This document shows, in pieces, positions 48,080 to 62,065 of a stretch of 64,000 nucleotides of DNA. Numbering within the stretch: position 1 is the first letter of the stretch; the number at the start of each line of letters is the position of its first letter. The notes beneath the pieces were generated by a model. The model was not told the DNA's origin. It made no database searches and worked only from the letters and a program-made list of their open reading frames with translations. The position numbers were made by a program, and so were the translations under genes. The stretch comes from Monodelphis domestica (lineage: Eukaryota > Chordata > Mammalia > Didelphimorphia > Didelphidae), in assembly GCF_027887165.1 (NCBI RefSeq), contig NC_077235.1:16096383-16160382 (forward strand). Direction: 5' to 3'.

Positions 48080-48716
48080 GGATTCCCATGGGAACAGGGA
48101 AGAAGTACAAACTTTGGGGTCTTCAACCTACAAGCTCCTCCGTAAATCTGGGCTTCACCAGATCCCACTAGGCCACAAGTTTGGGATTTCTAGATTCCAT
48201 GTTGACACACCTTATTGCCGATGCTGTGAATACATCCACTGCATCAAATCAGGAAACAGTAGAATCTGTATTTGCCAATGGTGGTCTGTTAATGTAGATA
48301 CAGTATCGTTTTTTTTTTTTGCTGGAAGCAGAATTGCTTGCACTTTGACCGTGATGAAAATCATAGCCCAGACTTGTAAAATCCCATGTGATTCATTGTC
48401 TGTTGGTTATCTGGTTATTTGCTGAACAGCTGTAAAAATTAAAGGACAGCAAGATGTAGAAAGTGTTCTATTGATGGACAGCACCGTGAATCCTATCTTG
48501 CAAAGACAGAGTTAAAATTTTAGAACACTCTTTTGCTCTCACACCAATCTCGCCATTCCCGAGTCTGTGGTAATATCAAAGGACCATGGCCTTCCCGGTT
48601 TTTCTATTGTCAACCTGGAATCAAGAAAACCCAAACTTGGGGCCTAGACGTATCTGGTGTAGCCTGGATTTCCGGACTCCAAAGTTTGTACTTGTTCCCT
48701 GATCCCGTGAGAATCC
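48080..48716. repeat. Fold-back element, unit 6
   Basis: Arms 48,080-48,206 and 48,609-48,716; same 19-bp deletion as unit 2. Confidence 0.75.
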
Positions 48717-49177
48717 AGAGAGATAGAGACAGACAGATAGAAAGACCGATAGGCAGGCCGACTGGCAGATGGGTAGTGAGATAGGTAGGAGGGCAGATAG
48801 ATGGATATAGAGATAGCACATAGAGAGACACGTAGTCAAACACAGAAAGAGAGATAGACAGGCAGGCAGACAGACAGATCGAGAGATAAATAGATAGGAA
48901 CATAGAACAAAAAGACATAGAAACAGAAACAGAATGTGAGATCGAGACATTGAAAGATTAATAGAACTACAGGATGAGGGAAGGTGAAACAAAGGGACAG
49001 ACAGAGACAGATAGATGGAAGGGCATATAGAGGGAAAATGGAATCGAGAGACAGAGAGAGACACAGAAAGTCAGGCATATCGATAGACATGTAGACAGGG
49101 ATACACAAATATCTCTCTCTATCTGTCTCTCTGTCTCTCTATGTACCTTTCTATCTCTCTGTCTGTTGATCTGTCTT

Positions 49178-49239
<62 letters not shown>

Positions 49240-49268
49240 GATGTATCTATCGATCTATCTATGTCTTT
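48717..49268. repeat. GATA/GACA to TATC block, unit 6
   Basis: Perfect (CTAT)n at 49,179-49,239. Confidence 0.92.
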
Positions 49269-49344
49269 GTGTTCCTATTGGTGTAGTTTATGTATCTATC
49301 TGCCTGCTTGTTTTTGCATGGATCACACTGTGTGTATGTCATTT

Positions 49345-49667
49345 GTGTGTTTTAAAGTATTGTAACATCCTGGGGAACTACAACTCCCAATGTGACCTAG
49401 TGGTAACATCCCTTTGAGTCCTGGCTTGGGATTGGTCTTGCATTGGACCAATCCTGTGTTGGGGGATGGACTTTGTCTATGGTCCCTCCTTAGCATGGGA
49501 TTGGTCCATCTCAAAACCAATCCCATGAAAAGGAACTGGGCATCATCTCTTACCTAGCAGGGGATTGGTCAAATTCAAGGCCAATCCTTCTCAGGAAATA
49601 AGAGGGAGGGAACCATGTAGTATGCTGGGAGATATAGTCCAGTAGGCCACAACCATTGAATACCCAC
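49345..49667. mobile_element. Hybrid inverted-repeat element A/B, unit 6
   Basis: GGGAACCATGTAG shared with unit 2. Confidence 0.68.
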
Positions 49668-49787
49668 CTGATCTCTCCATGTAGAAGGAGACATAGACAG
49701 GTAGACTGACCCACAGATTATTTGATCTGTTATTCTGTCTATTCGCCTACTGGTTCTTGTGTCTGTCAGCCTGTCTGTGTTTCTTTT

Positions 49788-50114
49788 GTGGGTTTTCAAG
49801 TGTAGTTACAGGCTCGGGAACTACAAGCCCCATTGTGCCCCAGGGATCTGTACCTTTTGAGTCCTGGCTTGGGATTGGTCCGGAATTCGATCAATCCTGT
49901 CGTCGGGGAGGGACAATACCCATGGCCCCTCCTTAGCCCAGAATTGGTCCATCTCTTTAGCAATCACGCACAGTAAAGTAGGGAGCATCATTCCTCACCA
50001 AGCCTAGGATTAGTGCAATTCAAGACCAATCCCAACCAGGAAAGATGGGGGAGGGACCCCTGGAGCACACTGGGAAATGCAGTTCTTCAGGCGACAACCT
50101 AAGAAGAGCAAAAC
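49788..50114. mobile_element. Inverted-repeat element C, unit 6
   Basis: GTAGTTACAGG as in unit 2. Confidence 0.63.
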
Positions 50115-50433
50115 TATATCTTGCTCTATATCCATGTAGACTGAGAGATGCTCAAGAGGACCGACAGACAGGACGACTGACAGACATAAGGCTTGGTTTA
50201 TCTGTTTCTCTGTCTTACTGCATTCCTGTCTATGTACCTGTCAGTCTGTCTATCTGTCTGTTCATCAGTCCTCTCTAGGTATCTGTTTCTATATAAGTAA
50301 ATATGTGTGTTTCTGCCTATGTATGCATCTGTTTATCTCTCTCGATCTCCAGTGTCTGTCAATCTGTCTGTCCATTGGTCTGTCCCTCTATGGAATTCAT
50401 CAATCAGTCGATCTTTCCCATTCTTCTTCTCAG

Positions 50434-50575
50434 CTGTCCACCCTAGAAAATCAGAACAAGTGGTTGCTGGCAAGCAAAGCATATGATGGTGTCCCTGTGA
50501 TGTTCAGGTGGCTCAGAAGATGTATTTGGTTCAAGATTGGAGGGGGAGTGGCAGACCTCTACTTTGGCCAGTGAG
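50434..50575 (+). other. Exon-like block, unit 7
   Basis: Splice-like borders and frame intact. Confidence 0.25.
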
Positions 50576-50817
50576 GTGAGTGGCTGTGGCAGACTGCATG
50601 ATGCGTCCAAACCCTTTTTCTTTGACTCTTCCATGAGGCGCTGGAAGTCTTGAATAGGAAAGCAAGGAATCAATAGCTCAGAGGCTAAGCTCTGAGCATT
50701 ACTTCATAGGGATCTTAACCTGTTGTCCTGACATTTCCCAAAAAGGAGCATTTACTAAAGAAGAATGGCATTTGCTCGGGCAGGCTATGAAACAAAGTGA
50801 GGCAAAAGGACATAGAG

Positions 50818-51274
50818 TGTTAGCCGCCATTGAGGTCCCATGCACTCTAGTGAGGATACTGCACAAACTGTGGAGAGTTGAGCTGTTCCTCACCTGCAGC
50901 CCCACCTTTCACTGCTTCTACTCACTCTTCTTTACCCTTTGAATCAGATGACCAAGGAGATAGACCCCTTCCTTTATGCTGCAGATGCCAAGAACCAGCC
51001 CCATGGCCTGGGGCAAGCCTCCTGCCCAAATCCCTTGTTTCTGTCCTCACTGCTGTCAAATGATAGCTAAACCCCAGCATGGAGGCATGCTGTCCTCCCA
51101 AGGAGCAGATTTTGCTGGCAAGCTCTCCCACCTTGGCTCCCTCCTGACCACAGTCAACATGACTTTCACATCAATAAAATGTCCCCTTTTCTTTTGAAGC
51201 CATGTTTCAGAGTCTTGCATTCTTACGATGATATAACTCCGAGCTCCAGTGGAGCATCTATGAACCCCACAACA
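50818..51274 (+). mobile_element. LTR-like segment, unit 7
   Basis: Carries the same short deletion as unit 3. Confidence 0.37.
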
Positions 51275-51426
51275 ATCATTCCAGGTGCCATTCAACAAAA
51301 TGATGTCGTCTCCTCAGGGAGAAAACTGACACCTGAGACCAAGGAAGAAATGCAAAATCTTGAAACAGCTGGAGACCAGAAACTAAGTCTGGAGAATTGA
51401 TCCTTCTCAAACTGTTCTAGCCAGCC

Positions 51427-52300
51427 TTTTATTGATTTCTTTATTCAGAAATTGTCTTCTTACATTGCTTTTCAGATTTTATTTAGTCAGTTTAGCACAT
51501 TATTTCTCCTCGGTGACAAGAATCATATTCTTTCAATCCTTCCCCTGCCCTACCCTTCCCATAGTCGAGGGGAATTCCACTGGGTATGACATGTGTCCTT
51601 CAGGAGAACCTCTTTTCTAGTTGTTGATGTTTGCACTAGGATGTTCATTTAGAGTCTATATCCCCAGCCTTAACCCCCTGGACCCTTGTAATCTAGCAGT
51701 TGTTTTTCTTGGGTGTTTCTACTCCCACAGTTTTCCTTGTGAATGTGGATAGTGTTGTTTCTCATCGATTCTGCCGGGTGATTTAGGATGATTGCATTGA
51801 CACTAATGAAGAAGTCCATTCCATTCCATTCCATTGTACCACGGTGCATCCATCTCTATGTACAATGTTCTCCTGGTTCTACTTCTCTCACTCTGCATCC
51901 ATTCCTGGAGGTCTTTCCAGTTCCTGTGGAATTCCACCAGTTTATTATTCCTTTGAGGTCTATACTATTTCAGCACCCACAGGTACCCCAATTTGTTCAG
52001 CCATTCCCCAGTTGAAGGGTATCCCCTCCTTTTCCAATTTTTGGCCACTCCAAAGAGAGCAGCTATCAATATTCTTGGTCAAGCCTTTGTCCTTATTATG
52101 GGTATGTGGTAGAAACCCTGCAGTGCTATGGCTGGATCAAAAGGCAGACCATTTTGTAGCACCCTCTGGGCAGAGTTCCAAATTGCCCTCCAGAATGGTT
52201 GGATCAATTCACCACTCCAGCAACAATGCCTTCACATCCAGACTTTGCCTCATCCCCTCAAGCATTCATTATATTCCCTTGCTGTCATGTTAGCCAATCT
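51427..52300 (-). mobile_element. L1 3' fragment, unit 7
   Basis: Matches unit 3 except CACCCACAGG near 51,975. Confidence 0.8.
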
Positions 52301-52758
52301 GTGTAGCCTCCATTTTCAAGAGGAGACACATTCTCATTGATACTTTGCATCAGAGTTACACCATTATTGGATAGATTCAAACTTTGAAACACCAGGCAGA
52401 GCCACCTATTAGTTGTTCGGGATTGGCAGAGGTACTGCTTACTCAAATGACAAAAAGGGGTCCCAGTACTGATGTTCGTCTAAACCCAATAGCAGGAATG
52501 CAAGTTGCAACATTCCATTCACTGTATCGGTCTTGGCCATTAAATTTTTCAAATGTGCTAGGTAAAATGGAGAATCCTCTTCCTAGTGCTGGAATCTTTC
52601 AAACTGTGAATTTCTCTATAATTGTTCTTTCAAAAGTAACATCCTTGAACCTGTTAACTTGGAAATAATGCCGAGCTATCAATTAGTCATAAAAACCCAA
52701 GTCTTTAACCACAATTTCACCTTTAAAACAATATTGAAATTCAAATTTAAAAGTTTTA

Positions 52759-52783
52759 CACACACACACACACACACATACAC
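52759..52783. repeat. CA microsatellite, unit 7
   Basis: Short tract with a CATACAC end, as in unit 3. Confidence 0.95.
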
Positions 52784-53709
52784 GGTAATCTGAAAAAATT
52801 AACCCTAACTCTTTGAAAACAAATACCAGCTTGATAAAAATGTGAAATGACTGCATACAAATAAACATGTTAATACCTCGAGGAAAATGCCTCTTATTAG
52901 CAATACTCAATATTGCCTGCACTTGATATACACGATTTCACACATTACTCCTACCAAAAGGTGGGAAGAAAATATTAGACTGTAAAGTCAAGAATTTCTG
53001 GTCTTCCTTTGGTCTTCTGCTCTATAATCCCCAGTACAGATGACCAGCTCCTGCCCTTGTCTCTAGATTTTCAGAGGAATGAACTGTTGTAATACATCTT
53101 GATAGACATTATTTGCTAACGTTTCTATCACCTGCAAGTAGAAGAAATCCATTAGACATACGGTATAGCCCAAACCGCACGGAACATTGAGAGGAAACGG
53201 AGAACTCAAGTTCTTCAGCTTCCTTGAGAAGCTCTTTCATACATCAAATTTGATAACTCTTTAGACCCTAAGCCCTGACGTTTAAATTCATGCAGAAACT
53301 TTATCTATTATAGTAGCCTTAAAGCAGTTACTCAGATGCAGTAGTGAACACTCTGGCTCTCACACTCCAACTCAAGCTTCCCATTCAACGCTTTCAGCCA
53401 AACATACATGCATGTCACCTAGACTCTCCTCGCTCTTCCTTCTACTAGAAATACTATTTCACTCACATACACAGATACCAACAGTCAGTCACACACAAAC
53501 TTTAGTCAGTTATGGAGCATGTGTTCAGGTTGTCCCGGGCTCCATTTTGGCCGACTTACCTTGGAACCAGATTTGGTTGATATTCCACACTTTTTTACTT
53601 ATTGTATTCTTTACTCAGAGTCTGGTGCCAGGACTTTTACAGGGTATAAACCCAGGACTCTGGGGATGTTATCCCAGGGATGGCCCCTAGCCTAGATGAC
53701 ATGTGTAAG

Positions 53710-54091
53710 TGTTAAGGTCCGGGATTTCACCCACCACCAAGGAAGACCCATGGACAACGCAATCAGGCAAAGAAAGGGCCCTTTATTGAACTAATGCGCA
53801 CTAGTGGGAACTCAGCCAAATGAGTTCTGAGTTCCCTCCTGAAGATTCAGTCTTAAATACTTTTCAGCATGAATAACCCCCCTCCCTTCCTCATTCCAGG
53901 CCATTATCTGTTGCATGCTCTTGTTGGAAAGTTTCCGAGTTTTTTTGCACCTGGGACCTTCGTCCTGAAGTTTATCTGTTAGTAGTTGGGACCTTGGACA
54001 GGTCCCAAAGATTTATCTGTCTGTGGCTTAGCATTTCCCTTGACTGAATATCTCAAGGCTTGGGCAATTTCCAACTCAGATCTCCTTTACA
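53710..54091 (-). mobile_element. Solo LTR, unit 7
   Basis: 382 bp, unit 3 alleles (GATTTCACCC, CACTAGTGGG). Confidence 0.73.
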
Positions 54092-54408
54092 AGGAGGAAA
54101 AGTATTTGGGGATCCTCTCTACCACATGGGGGAAATCTAGGAGCATGGAAAGATGAGTGACATTGCTATAGCTAAAAGGAATTCCCTGACCGAATACAAT
54201 CAAGCATAAGAAAGGAATGCTAGCAAAAGGCTAGGGTCTAAGAGAGTGGGGTGCTTATAGTGGATACTGAAGAATAGTCCTCGCCAGGTGTGGATCTTCT
54301 TGGGAAAGGGTCTCTTGATAAAATTGGGGAGACTATCTAACTACGATTGTCATTCTCCCGAGGGTCCCTCTTCAGTCTGAAACTGCTCACCTCGGATTCC
54401 CTCAGGGA

Positions 54409-55065
54409 GGATTCCCATGGGAACAGGGAAGAAGTACAAACTTTGGGGTCTTCAACCTACAAGCTCCTCCGTAAATCTGGGCTTCACCAGATCCCACTAG
54501 GCCACAAGTTTGGGATTTCTAGATTCCATGTTGACACACCTTATTGCCGATGCTGTGAATACATCCACTGCATCAAATCAGGAAACAGTAGAATCTGTAT
54601 TTGCCAATGGTGGTCTGTTAATGTAGATACAGTATCGTTTTTTTTTTTTTGCTGGAAGCAGAATTGCTTGCACTTTGACCGTGATGAAAATCATAGCACA
54701 GACTTGTAAAATCCCACGTGATTCATTGTCTGTTGTTTATCTGGTTATTTGTTGAACAGCTGTAAAAATTAAAGGACAGCAAGATGTAGAAAGTGTTCTA
54801 TTGATGGACAGCACCGTGAATCCTATCTTGCAAAGACAGAGTTAAAATTTTAGAACACTCTTTTGCTCTCACACCAATCTCGTCATTCCCGAGTCTGTGG
54901 TAATATCAAAGGACCATGGCCTTCCCGGTTTTTCTATTGTCAACCTGGAATCAAGGAACCCCAAACTTGTGGCCTAGACGTATCTGGTGTAGCCTGGATT
55001 TCCGGAGGAGCTAATAGATTGGAGACTCCAAAGTTTGTACTTGTTCCCTGATCCCGTGAGAATCC
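54409..55065. repeat. Fold-back element, unit 7
   Basis: Arms 54,409-54,535 and 54,939-55,065. Confidence 0.75.
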
Positions 55066-55526
55066 AGAGAGATAGAGACAGACAGATAGAAAGACCGATA
55101 GGCAGGCCGACTGGCAGATGGGTAGTGAGATAGGTAGGAGGGCAGATAGATGGATATAGAGATAGCACATAGAGAGACACGTAGTCAAACACAGAAAGAG
55201 AGATAGACAGGCAGGCAGACAGACAGATCGAGAGATAAATAGATAGGAACATAGAACAAAAAGACATAGAAACAGAAACAGAATGTGAGATCGAGACATT
55301 GAAAGATTAATAGAACTACAGGATGAGGGAAGGTGAAACAAAGGGACAGACAGAGACAGATAGATGGAAGGGCATATAGAGGGAAAATGGAATCGAGAGA
55401 CAGAGAGAGACACAGAAAGTCAGGCATATCGATAGACAGGTAGACAGGGATACACAAATATCTCTCTCTATCTGTCTCTCTGTCTCTCTATGTACCTTTC
55501 TATCTCTCTGTCTGTTGATCTGTCTT

Positions 55527-55584
<58 letters not shown>

Positions 55585-55613
55585 GATGTATCTATCGATC
55601 TATCTATGTCTTT
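55066..55613. repeat. GATA/GACA to TATC block, unit 7
   Basis: Perfect (CTAT)n at 55,528-55,584. Confidence 0.92.
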
Positions 55614-55689
55614 GTGTTCCTATCGGTGTAGTTTATGTATCTTTCTGCCTGCTTGTTTTTGCATGGATAACACTGTGTGTATGTCATTT

Positions 55690-56012
55690 GTGTGTTTTAA
55701 AGTATTGTGACATCCTGGGGAACTACAACTCCCAATGTGACCTAGTGGTAACATCCCTTTGAGTCCTGGCTTGGGATTGGTCTTGCATTGGACCAATCCT
55801 GTGTTGGGGGATGGACTTTGTCTATGGTCCCTCCTTAGCATGGGATTGGTCCATCTCAAAACCAATCCCATGAAAAGGAACTGGGCATCATCTCTTACCC
55901 AGCAGGGGATTGGTCAAATTCAAGGCCAATCCTTCTCAGGAAATAAGAGGGAGGGAACCTTGTAGTATGCTGGGAGATATAGTCCAGTAGGCCACAACCA
56001 TTGAATACCCAC
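55690..56012. mobile_element. Hybrid inverted-repeat element A/B, unit 7
   Basis: ATTGTGACATCC left end as in unit 3. Confidence 0.68.
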
Positions 56013-56132
56013 CTGATCTCTCCATGTAGAAGGAGACATAGACAGGTAGACTGACCCACAGATTATTTGATCTGTTATTCTGTCTATTCGCCTACTGGTT
56101 CTTGTGTCTGTCAGCCTGTCTGTGTTTCTTTT

Positions 56133-56459
56133 GTGGGTTTTCAAGTGTAGTGACAGGCTCGGGAACTACAAGCCCCATTGTGCCCCAGGGATCTGTACCT
56201 TTTGAGTCCTGGCTTGGGATTGGTCCGGAATTCGATCAATCCTGTCGTCGGGGAGGGACAATACCCATGGCCCCTCCTTAGCCCAGAATTGGTCCATCTC
56301 TTTAGCAATCACGCACAGTAAAGTAGGGAGCATCATTCCTCACCAAGCCTAGGATTAGTGCAATTCAAGACCAATCCCAACCAGGAAAGATGGGGGAGGG
56401 ACCCCTGGAGCACACTGGGAAATGCAGTTCTTCAGGCGACAACCTAAGAAGAGCAAAAC
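56133..56459. mobile_element. Inverted-repeat element C, unit 7
   Basis: Matches the unit 3 copy. Confidence 0.63.
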
Positions 56460-56776
56460 TATATCTTGCTCTATATCCATGTAGACTGAGAGATGGACAA
56501 GGGGACCGACAGACAGGACGACTGACAGACATAAGGCTTGGTTTATCTGTTTCTCTGTCTTACTGCATTCCTGTCTATGTACCTGTCAGTCTGTCTATCT
56601 GTCTGTTCATCAGTCCTCTCTGGGTATCTGTCTCTATATAAGTAAGTATGTGTGTTTCTGTCTATGTATGCATCTGTTTATCTCTCGATCTCCAGTGTCT
56701 GTCAATCTGTCTGTCCATTGGTCTGTCCCTCTATGGAATTCATCAATCAGTCGATCTTTCCCATTCTTCTTCTCAG

Positions 56777-56918
56777 CTGTCCACCCTAGAAAATCAGAAC
56801 AAGTGGTTGCTGGCAAGCAAAGCATATGATGGTGTCCCTGTGATGTTCAGGTGGCTCAGAAGATGTATTTGGTTCAAGATTGGAGGGGGAGTGGCAGACC
56901 TCTACTTTGGCCAGTGAG
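56777..56918 (+). other. Exon-like block, unit 8
   Basis: Splice-like borders and frame intact. Confidence 0.25.
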
Positions 56919-57160
56919 GTGAGTGGCTGTGGCAGACTGCATGATGCGTCCAAACCCTTTTTCTTTGACTCTTCCATGAGGCGCTGGAAGTCTTGAATAG
57001 GAAAGCAAGGAATCAATAGCTCAGAGGCTAAGCTCTGAGCATTACTTCATAGGGATCTTAACCTGTTGTCCTGACATTTCCCAAAAAGGAGCATTTACTA
57101 AAGAAGAATGGCATTTCCTCGGGCAGGCTATGAAACAAAGTGAGGCAAAAGGACATAGAG

Positions 57161-57625
57161 TGTTAGCCGCCATTGAGGTCCCATGCACTCTAGTGAGGAT
57201 ACTGCACAAACTGTGGAGAGTTGAGCTGTTCCTCACCTGCAGCCCCACCTTTCACTGCTGCTACTCACTCTTCTTTACCCTTTGAATCAGATGACCAAGG
57301 AGATAGACCCCTTCCTTTATGCTGCAAATGCCAAGAACCAGCCCCATGGCCTGGGGCAAGCCTCCTGCCCAAATCCCTTGTTTCTGTCCTCACTGTTGTC
57401 AAATGATAGCTAAACCCCAGCATGGAGGCATGCTGTGTTGCCTTCCTCCCAAGGAGCAGATTTTGCTCTCAAGCTCTCCCACCTTGGCTGCCTCCTGACC
57501 ACAGTCAACATGACTTTCACATCAATAAAATGTCCCCTTTTCTTTTGAAGCCATGTTTCAGAGTCTTGCATTCTTACGATGATATAACTCCGAGCTCCAG
57601 TGGAGCATCTATGAACCCCACAACA
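57161..57625 (+). mobile_element. LTR-like segment, unit 8
   Basis: Matches unit 4 apart from GCTGCAAATG near 57,325. Confidence 0.37.
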
Positions 57626-57777
57626 ATCATTCCAGGTGCCATTCAACAAAATGATGTCGTCTCCTCAGGGAGAAAACTGTCACCTGAGACCAAGGAAGAA
57701 ATGCAAAATCTTGAAACAGCTGGAGACCAGAAACTAAGTCTGGAGAATTGATCCTTCTCAAACTGTTCTAGCCAGCC

Positions 57778-58651
57778 TTTTATTGATTTCTTTATTCAGA
57801 AATTGTCTTCTTACATTGCTTTTCAGATTTTATTTAGTCAGTTTAGCACATTATTTCTCCTCGGTGACAAGAATCATATTCTTTCAATCCTTCCCCTGCC
57901 CTACCCTTCCCATAGTCGAGGGGAATTCCACTGGGTATGACATGTGTCCTTCAGGAGAACCTCTTTTCTTGTTGTTGATGTTTGCACTAGGATATTCATT
58001 TAGAGTCTATATCCCCAGCCTTAACCCCCTGGACCCTTGTAATCTAGCAGTTGTTTTTCTTGGGTGTTTCTACTCCCACAGTTTTCCTTGTGAATGTGGA
58101 TAGTGTTGTTTTTCATCGATTCTGCCGGGTGATTTAGGATGATTGCATTGACACTAATGAAGAAGTCCATTCCATTCCATTCCATTGTACCACGGTGCAT
58201 CCATCTCTATGTACAATGTTCTCCTGGTTCTACTTCTCTCACTCTGCATCCATTCCTGGAGGTCTTTCCAGTTCCTGTGGAATTCCACCAGTTTATTATT
58301 CCTTTGAGGTCTATACTATTTCAGCACCCACAGGTACCCCAATTTGTTCAGCCATTCCCCAGTTGAAGGGTATCCCCTCCTTTTCCAATTTTTGGCCACT
58401 CCAAAGAGAGCAGCTATCAATATTCTTGGTCAAGCCTTTGTCCTTATTATGGGTATGTGGTAGAAACCCTGCAGTGCTATGGCTGGATCAAAAGGCAGAC
58501 CATCTTGTAGCGCCCTCTGGGCAGAGTTCCAAATTGCCCTCCAGAATGGTTGGATCAATTCACCACTCCAGCAACAATGCCTTCACATCCAGACTTTGCC
58601 TCATCCCCTCAAGCATTCATTATATTCCCTTGCTGTCATGTTAGCCAATCT
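57778..58651 (-). mobile_element. L1 3' fragment, unit 8
   Basis: Matches unit 4, including the TGA stop. Confidence 0.8.
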
Positions 58652-59108
58652 GTGTAGCCTCCATTTTCAAGAGGAGACACATTCTCATTGATACTTTGCA
58701 TCAGAGTTACACCATTATTGGATAGATTCAAACTTTGAAACACCAGGCAGAGCCACCTATTAGTTGTTCGGGATTGGCAGAGGTACTGCTTACTCAAATG
58801 ACAAAAAGAGGTCCCAGTACTGATGTTCGTCTAAACCCAATAGCAGGAATGCAAGTTGCAACGTTCCATTCACTGTATCGGTCTTGGCCATTAAATTTTT
58901 CAAATGTGCTAGGTAAAATGGAGAATCCTCTTCCTAGTGCTGGAATCTTTCAAACTGTGAATTTCTCTATAATTGTTCTTTCAAAAGTAACATCCTTGAA
59001 CCTGTTAACTTGGAAATAATGCCGAGCTATCAATTAGTCATAAAAACCCAAGTCTTTAACCACAATTTCACCTTTAAAACAATATTGAAATTCAAATTTA
59101 AAAGTTTT

Positions 59109-59161
<53 letters not shown>
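59109..59161. repeat. CA microsatellite, unit 8
   Basis: Interrupted by AAACA, as in unit 4. Confidence 0.95.
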
Positions 59162-59164
<3 letters not shown>

Positions 59165-60089
59165 TAATCTGAAAAAATTAACCCTAACTCTTTGAAAACA
59201 AATACCAGCTTGATAAAAATGTGAAATGACTGCATACAAATAAACATGTTAATACCTCGAAGAAAATGCCTCTCATTAGCAATACTCAATATTGCCTGCA
59301 CTTGATATACACGATTTCACACATTACTCCTACCAAAAGGTGGGAAGAAAATATTAGACTGTAAAGTCAAGAATTTCTGGTCTTCCTTTGGTCTTCTGCT
59401 CTATAATCCCCAGTACAGATGACCAGCTCCTGCCCTTGTCTCTAGATTTTCAGAGGAATGAACTGTTGTAATACATCTTGATAGACATTATTTGCTAACG
59501 TTTCTATCACCTGCAAGTAGAAGAAATCCATTAGACATACGGTATAGCCCAAACCGCACGGAACATTGAGAGGAAACGGAGAACTCAAGTTCTTCAGCTT
59601 CCTTGAGAAGCTCTTTCATACATCAAATTTGATAACTCTTTAGACCCTAAGCCCTGACGTTTAAATTCATGCAGAAACTTTCTCTATTATAGTAGCCTTA
59701 AAGCAGTTACTCAGACGCAGTAGTGAACACTCTGGCTCTCACACTCCAACTCAAGCTTCCCATTCAACGCTTTCAGCCAAACATACATGCATGTCACCTA
59801 GACTCTCCTCGCTCTTCCTTCTACTAGAAATACTATTTCACTCACATACACAGATACCAACAGTCAGTCACACACAAACTTTAGTCAGTTATGGAGCATG
59901 TGTTCAGGTTGTCCCGGGCTCCATTTTGGCCGACTTACCTTGGAACCAGATTTGGTTGATAATTCCACACTTTTTTACTTATTGTATTCTTTACTCAGAG
60001 TCTGGTGCCACGACTTTTACAGGGTATAAACCCAGGACTCTGGGGATGTTATCCCAGGGATGGCCCCTAGCCTAGATGACAAGTGTAAG

Positions 60090-60471
60090 TGTTAAGGTCC
60101 GGGATTTTACCCACCACCAAGGAAGATCCCTGGACAACGCAATCAGGCAAAGAAAGGGCCCTTTATTGAACTAATGCGCACTACTGGGAACTCAGCCAAA
60201 AGAGTTCTGAGTTCCCTCCTGAAGATTCAGTCTTAAATACTTTTCAGCATGAATAACCCCCCTCCCTTCCTCATTCCAGGCCATTATCTGTTGCATGCTC
60301 TTGTTGGAAAGTTTCCGAGTTTTTTTGCACCTGGGACCTTCGTCCTGAAGTTTATCTGTTAGTAGTTGGGACCTTGGACAGGTCCCAAAGTTTTATCTGT
60401 CTGTGGCTTAGCATTTCCCTTGACTGAATATCTCAAGGCTTGGGCAATTTCCAACTCAGATCTCCTTTACA
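60090..60471 (-). mobile_element. Solo LTR, unit 8
   Basis: 382 bp, unit 4 alleles. Confidence 0.73.
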
Positions 60472-60788
60472 AGGAGGAAAAGTATTTGGGGATCCTCTCT
60501 ACCACATGGGGGAAATCTAGGAGCATGGAAAGATGAGTGACATTGCTATAGCTAAAAGGAATTCCCTGACCGAATACAATCAAGCATAAGAAAGGAATGC
60601 TAGCAAAAGGCTAGGGTCTAAGAGAGTGGGGTGCTTATAGTGGATACTGAAGAATAGTCCTCGCCAGGTGTGGATCTTCTTGGGAAAGGGTCTCTTGATA
60701 AAATTGGGGAGACTATCTAACTACGATTGTCATTCTCCCGAGGGTCCCTCGTCAGTCTGAAACTGCTCACCTCGGATTCCCTCAGGGA

Positions 60789-61445
60789 GGATTCCCATGG
60801 GAACAGGGAAGAAGTACAAACTTTGGGGTCTTCAACCTACAAGCTCCTCCGTAAATCTGGGCTTCACCAGATCCCACTAGGCCACAAGTTTGGGATTTCT
60901 AGATTCCATGTTGACACACCTTATTGCCGATGCTGTGAATACATCCACTGCATCAAATCAGGAAACAGTAGAATCTGTATTTGCCAATGGTGGTCTGTTA
61001 ATGTAGATACAGTATCGTTTTTTTTTTTTTGCTGGAAGCAGAATTGCTTGCACTTTGACCGTGATGAAAATCATAGCACAGACTTGTAAAATCCCATGTG
61101 ATTCATTGTCTGTTGGTTATCTGGTTATTTGCTGAACAGCTGTAAAAATTAAAGGACAGCAAGATGTAGAAAGTGTTCTATTGATGGACAGCACCGTGAA
61201 TCCTATCTTGCAAAGACAGAGTTAAAATTTTAGAACACACTTTTGCTCTCACACCAATCTCGTCATTCCCGAGTCTGTGGTAATATCAAAGGACCATGGC
61301 CTTCCCGGTTTTTCTATTGTCAACCTGGAATCAAGAAAACCCAAACTTGGGGCCTAGACGTATCTGGTGTAGCCTGGATTTCCGGAGGAGCTAATAGATT
61401 GGAGACTCCAAAGTTTGTACTTGTTCCCTGATCCCGTGAGAATCC
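60789..61445. repeat. Fold-back element, unit 8
   Basis: Arms 60,789-60,915 and 61,319-61,445. Confidence 0.75.
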
Positions 61446-61906
61446 AGAGAGATAGAGACAGACAGATAGAAAGACCGATAGGCAGGCCGACTGGCAGATG
61501 GGTAGTGAGATAGGTAGGAGGGCAGATAGATGGATATAGAGATAGCACATAGAGAGACACGTAGTCAAACACAGAAAGAGAGATAGACAGGCAGGCAGAC
61601 AGACAGATCGAGAGATAAATAGATAGGAACATAGAACAAAAAGACATAGAAACAGAAACAGAATGTGAGATCGAGACATTGAAAGATTAATAGAACTACA
61701 GGATGAGGGAAGGTGAAAGAAAGGGACAGACAGAGACAGATAGATGGAAGGGCATATAGAGGGAAAATGGAATCGAGAGACAGAGAGAGACACAGAAAAT
61801 CAGGCATATCGATAGACATGTAGACAGGGATACACAAATATCTCTCTCTATCTGTCTCTCTGTCTCTCTATGTACCTTTCTATCTCTCTGTCTGTTGATC
61901 TGTCTT

Positions 61907-61960
<54 letters not shown>

Positions 61961-61989
61961 GATGTAACTATCGATCTATCTATGTCTTT
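61446..61989. repeat. GATA/GACA to TATC block, unit 8
   Basis: Perfect (CTAT)n at 61,908-61,960. Confidence 0.92.
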
Positions 61990-62065
61990 GTGTTCCTATT
62001 GGTGTAGTTTATGTATCTATCTGCCTGCTTGTTTTTGCATGGATCACACTGTGTGTATGTCATTT

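Larger units (their letters stand above)
43941..50304. repeat. Monomer 6 (counterpart of monomer 2)
   Basis: 6,364 bp. It shares the 19-bp fold-back deletion (near 48,675) and GTAGTTACAGG (near 49,803) with unit 2. The visible differences from unit 2 are mainly in the CA and TATC tract lengths. Confidence 0.92.
50305..56647. repeat. Monomer 7 (counterpart of monomer 3)
   Basis: 6,343 bp. It shares the unit 3 short CA tract, TTGCTGGCAAGC and TTCTAGTTGTTG. It differs by CACCCACAGG near 51,975, where unit 3 has CACCCAGAGG, and by GGATAACACTG near 55,668. Confidence 0.92.
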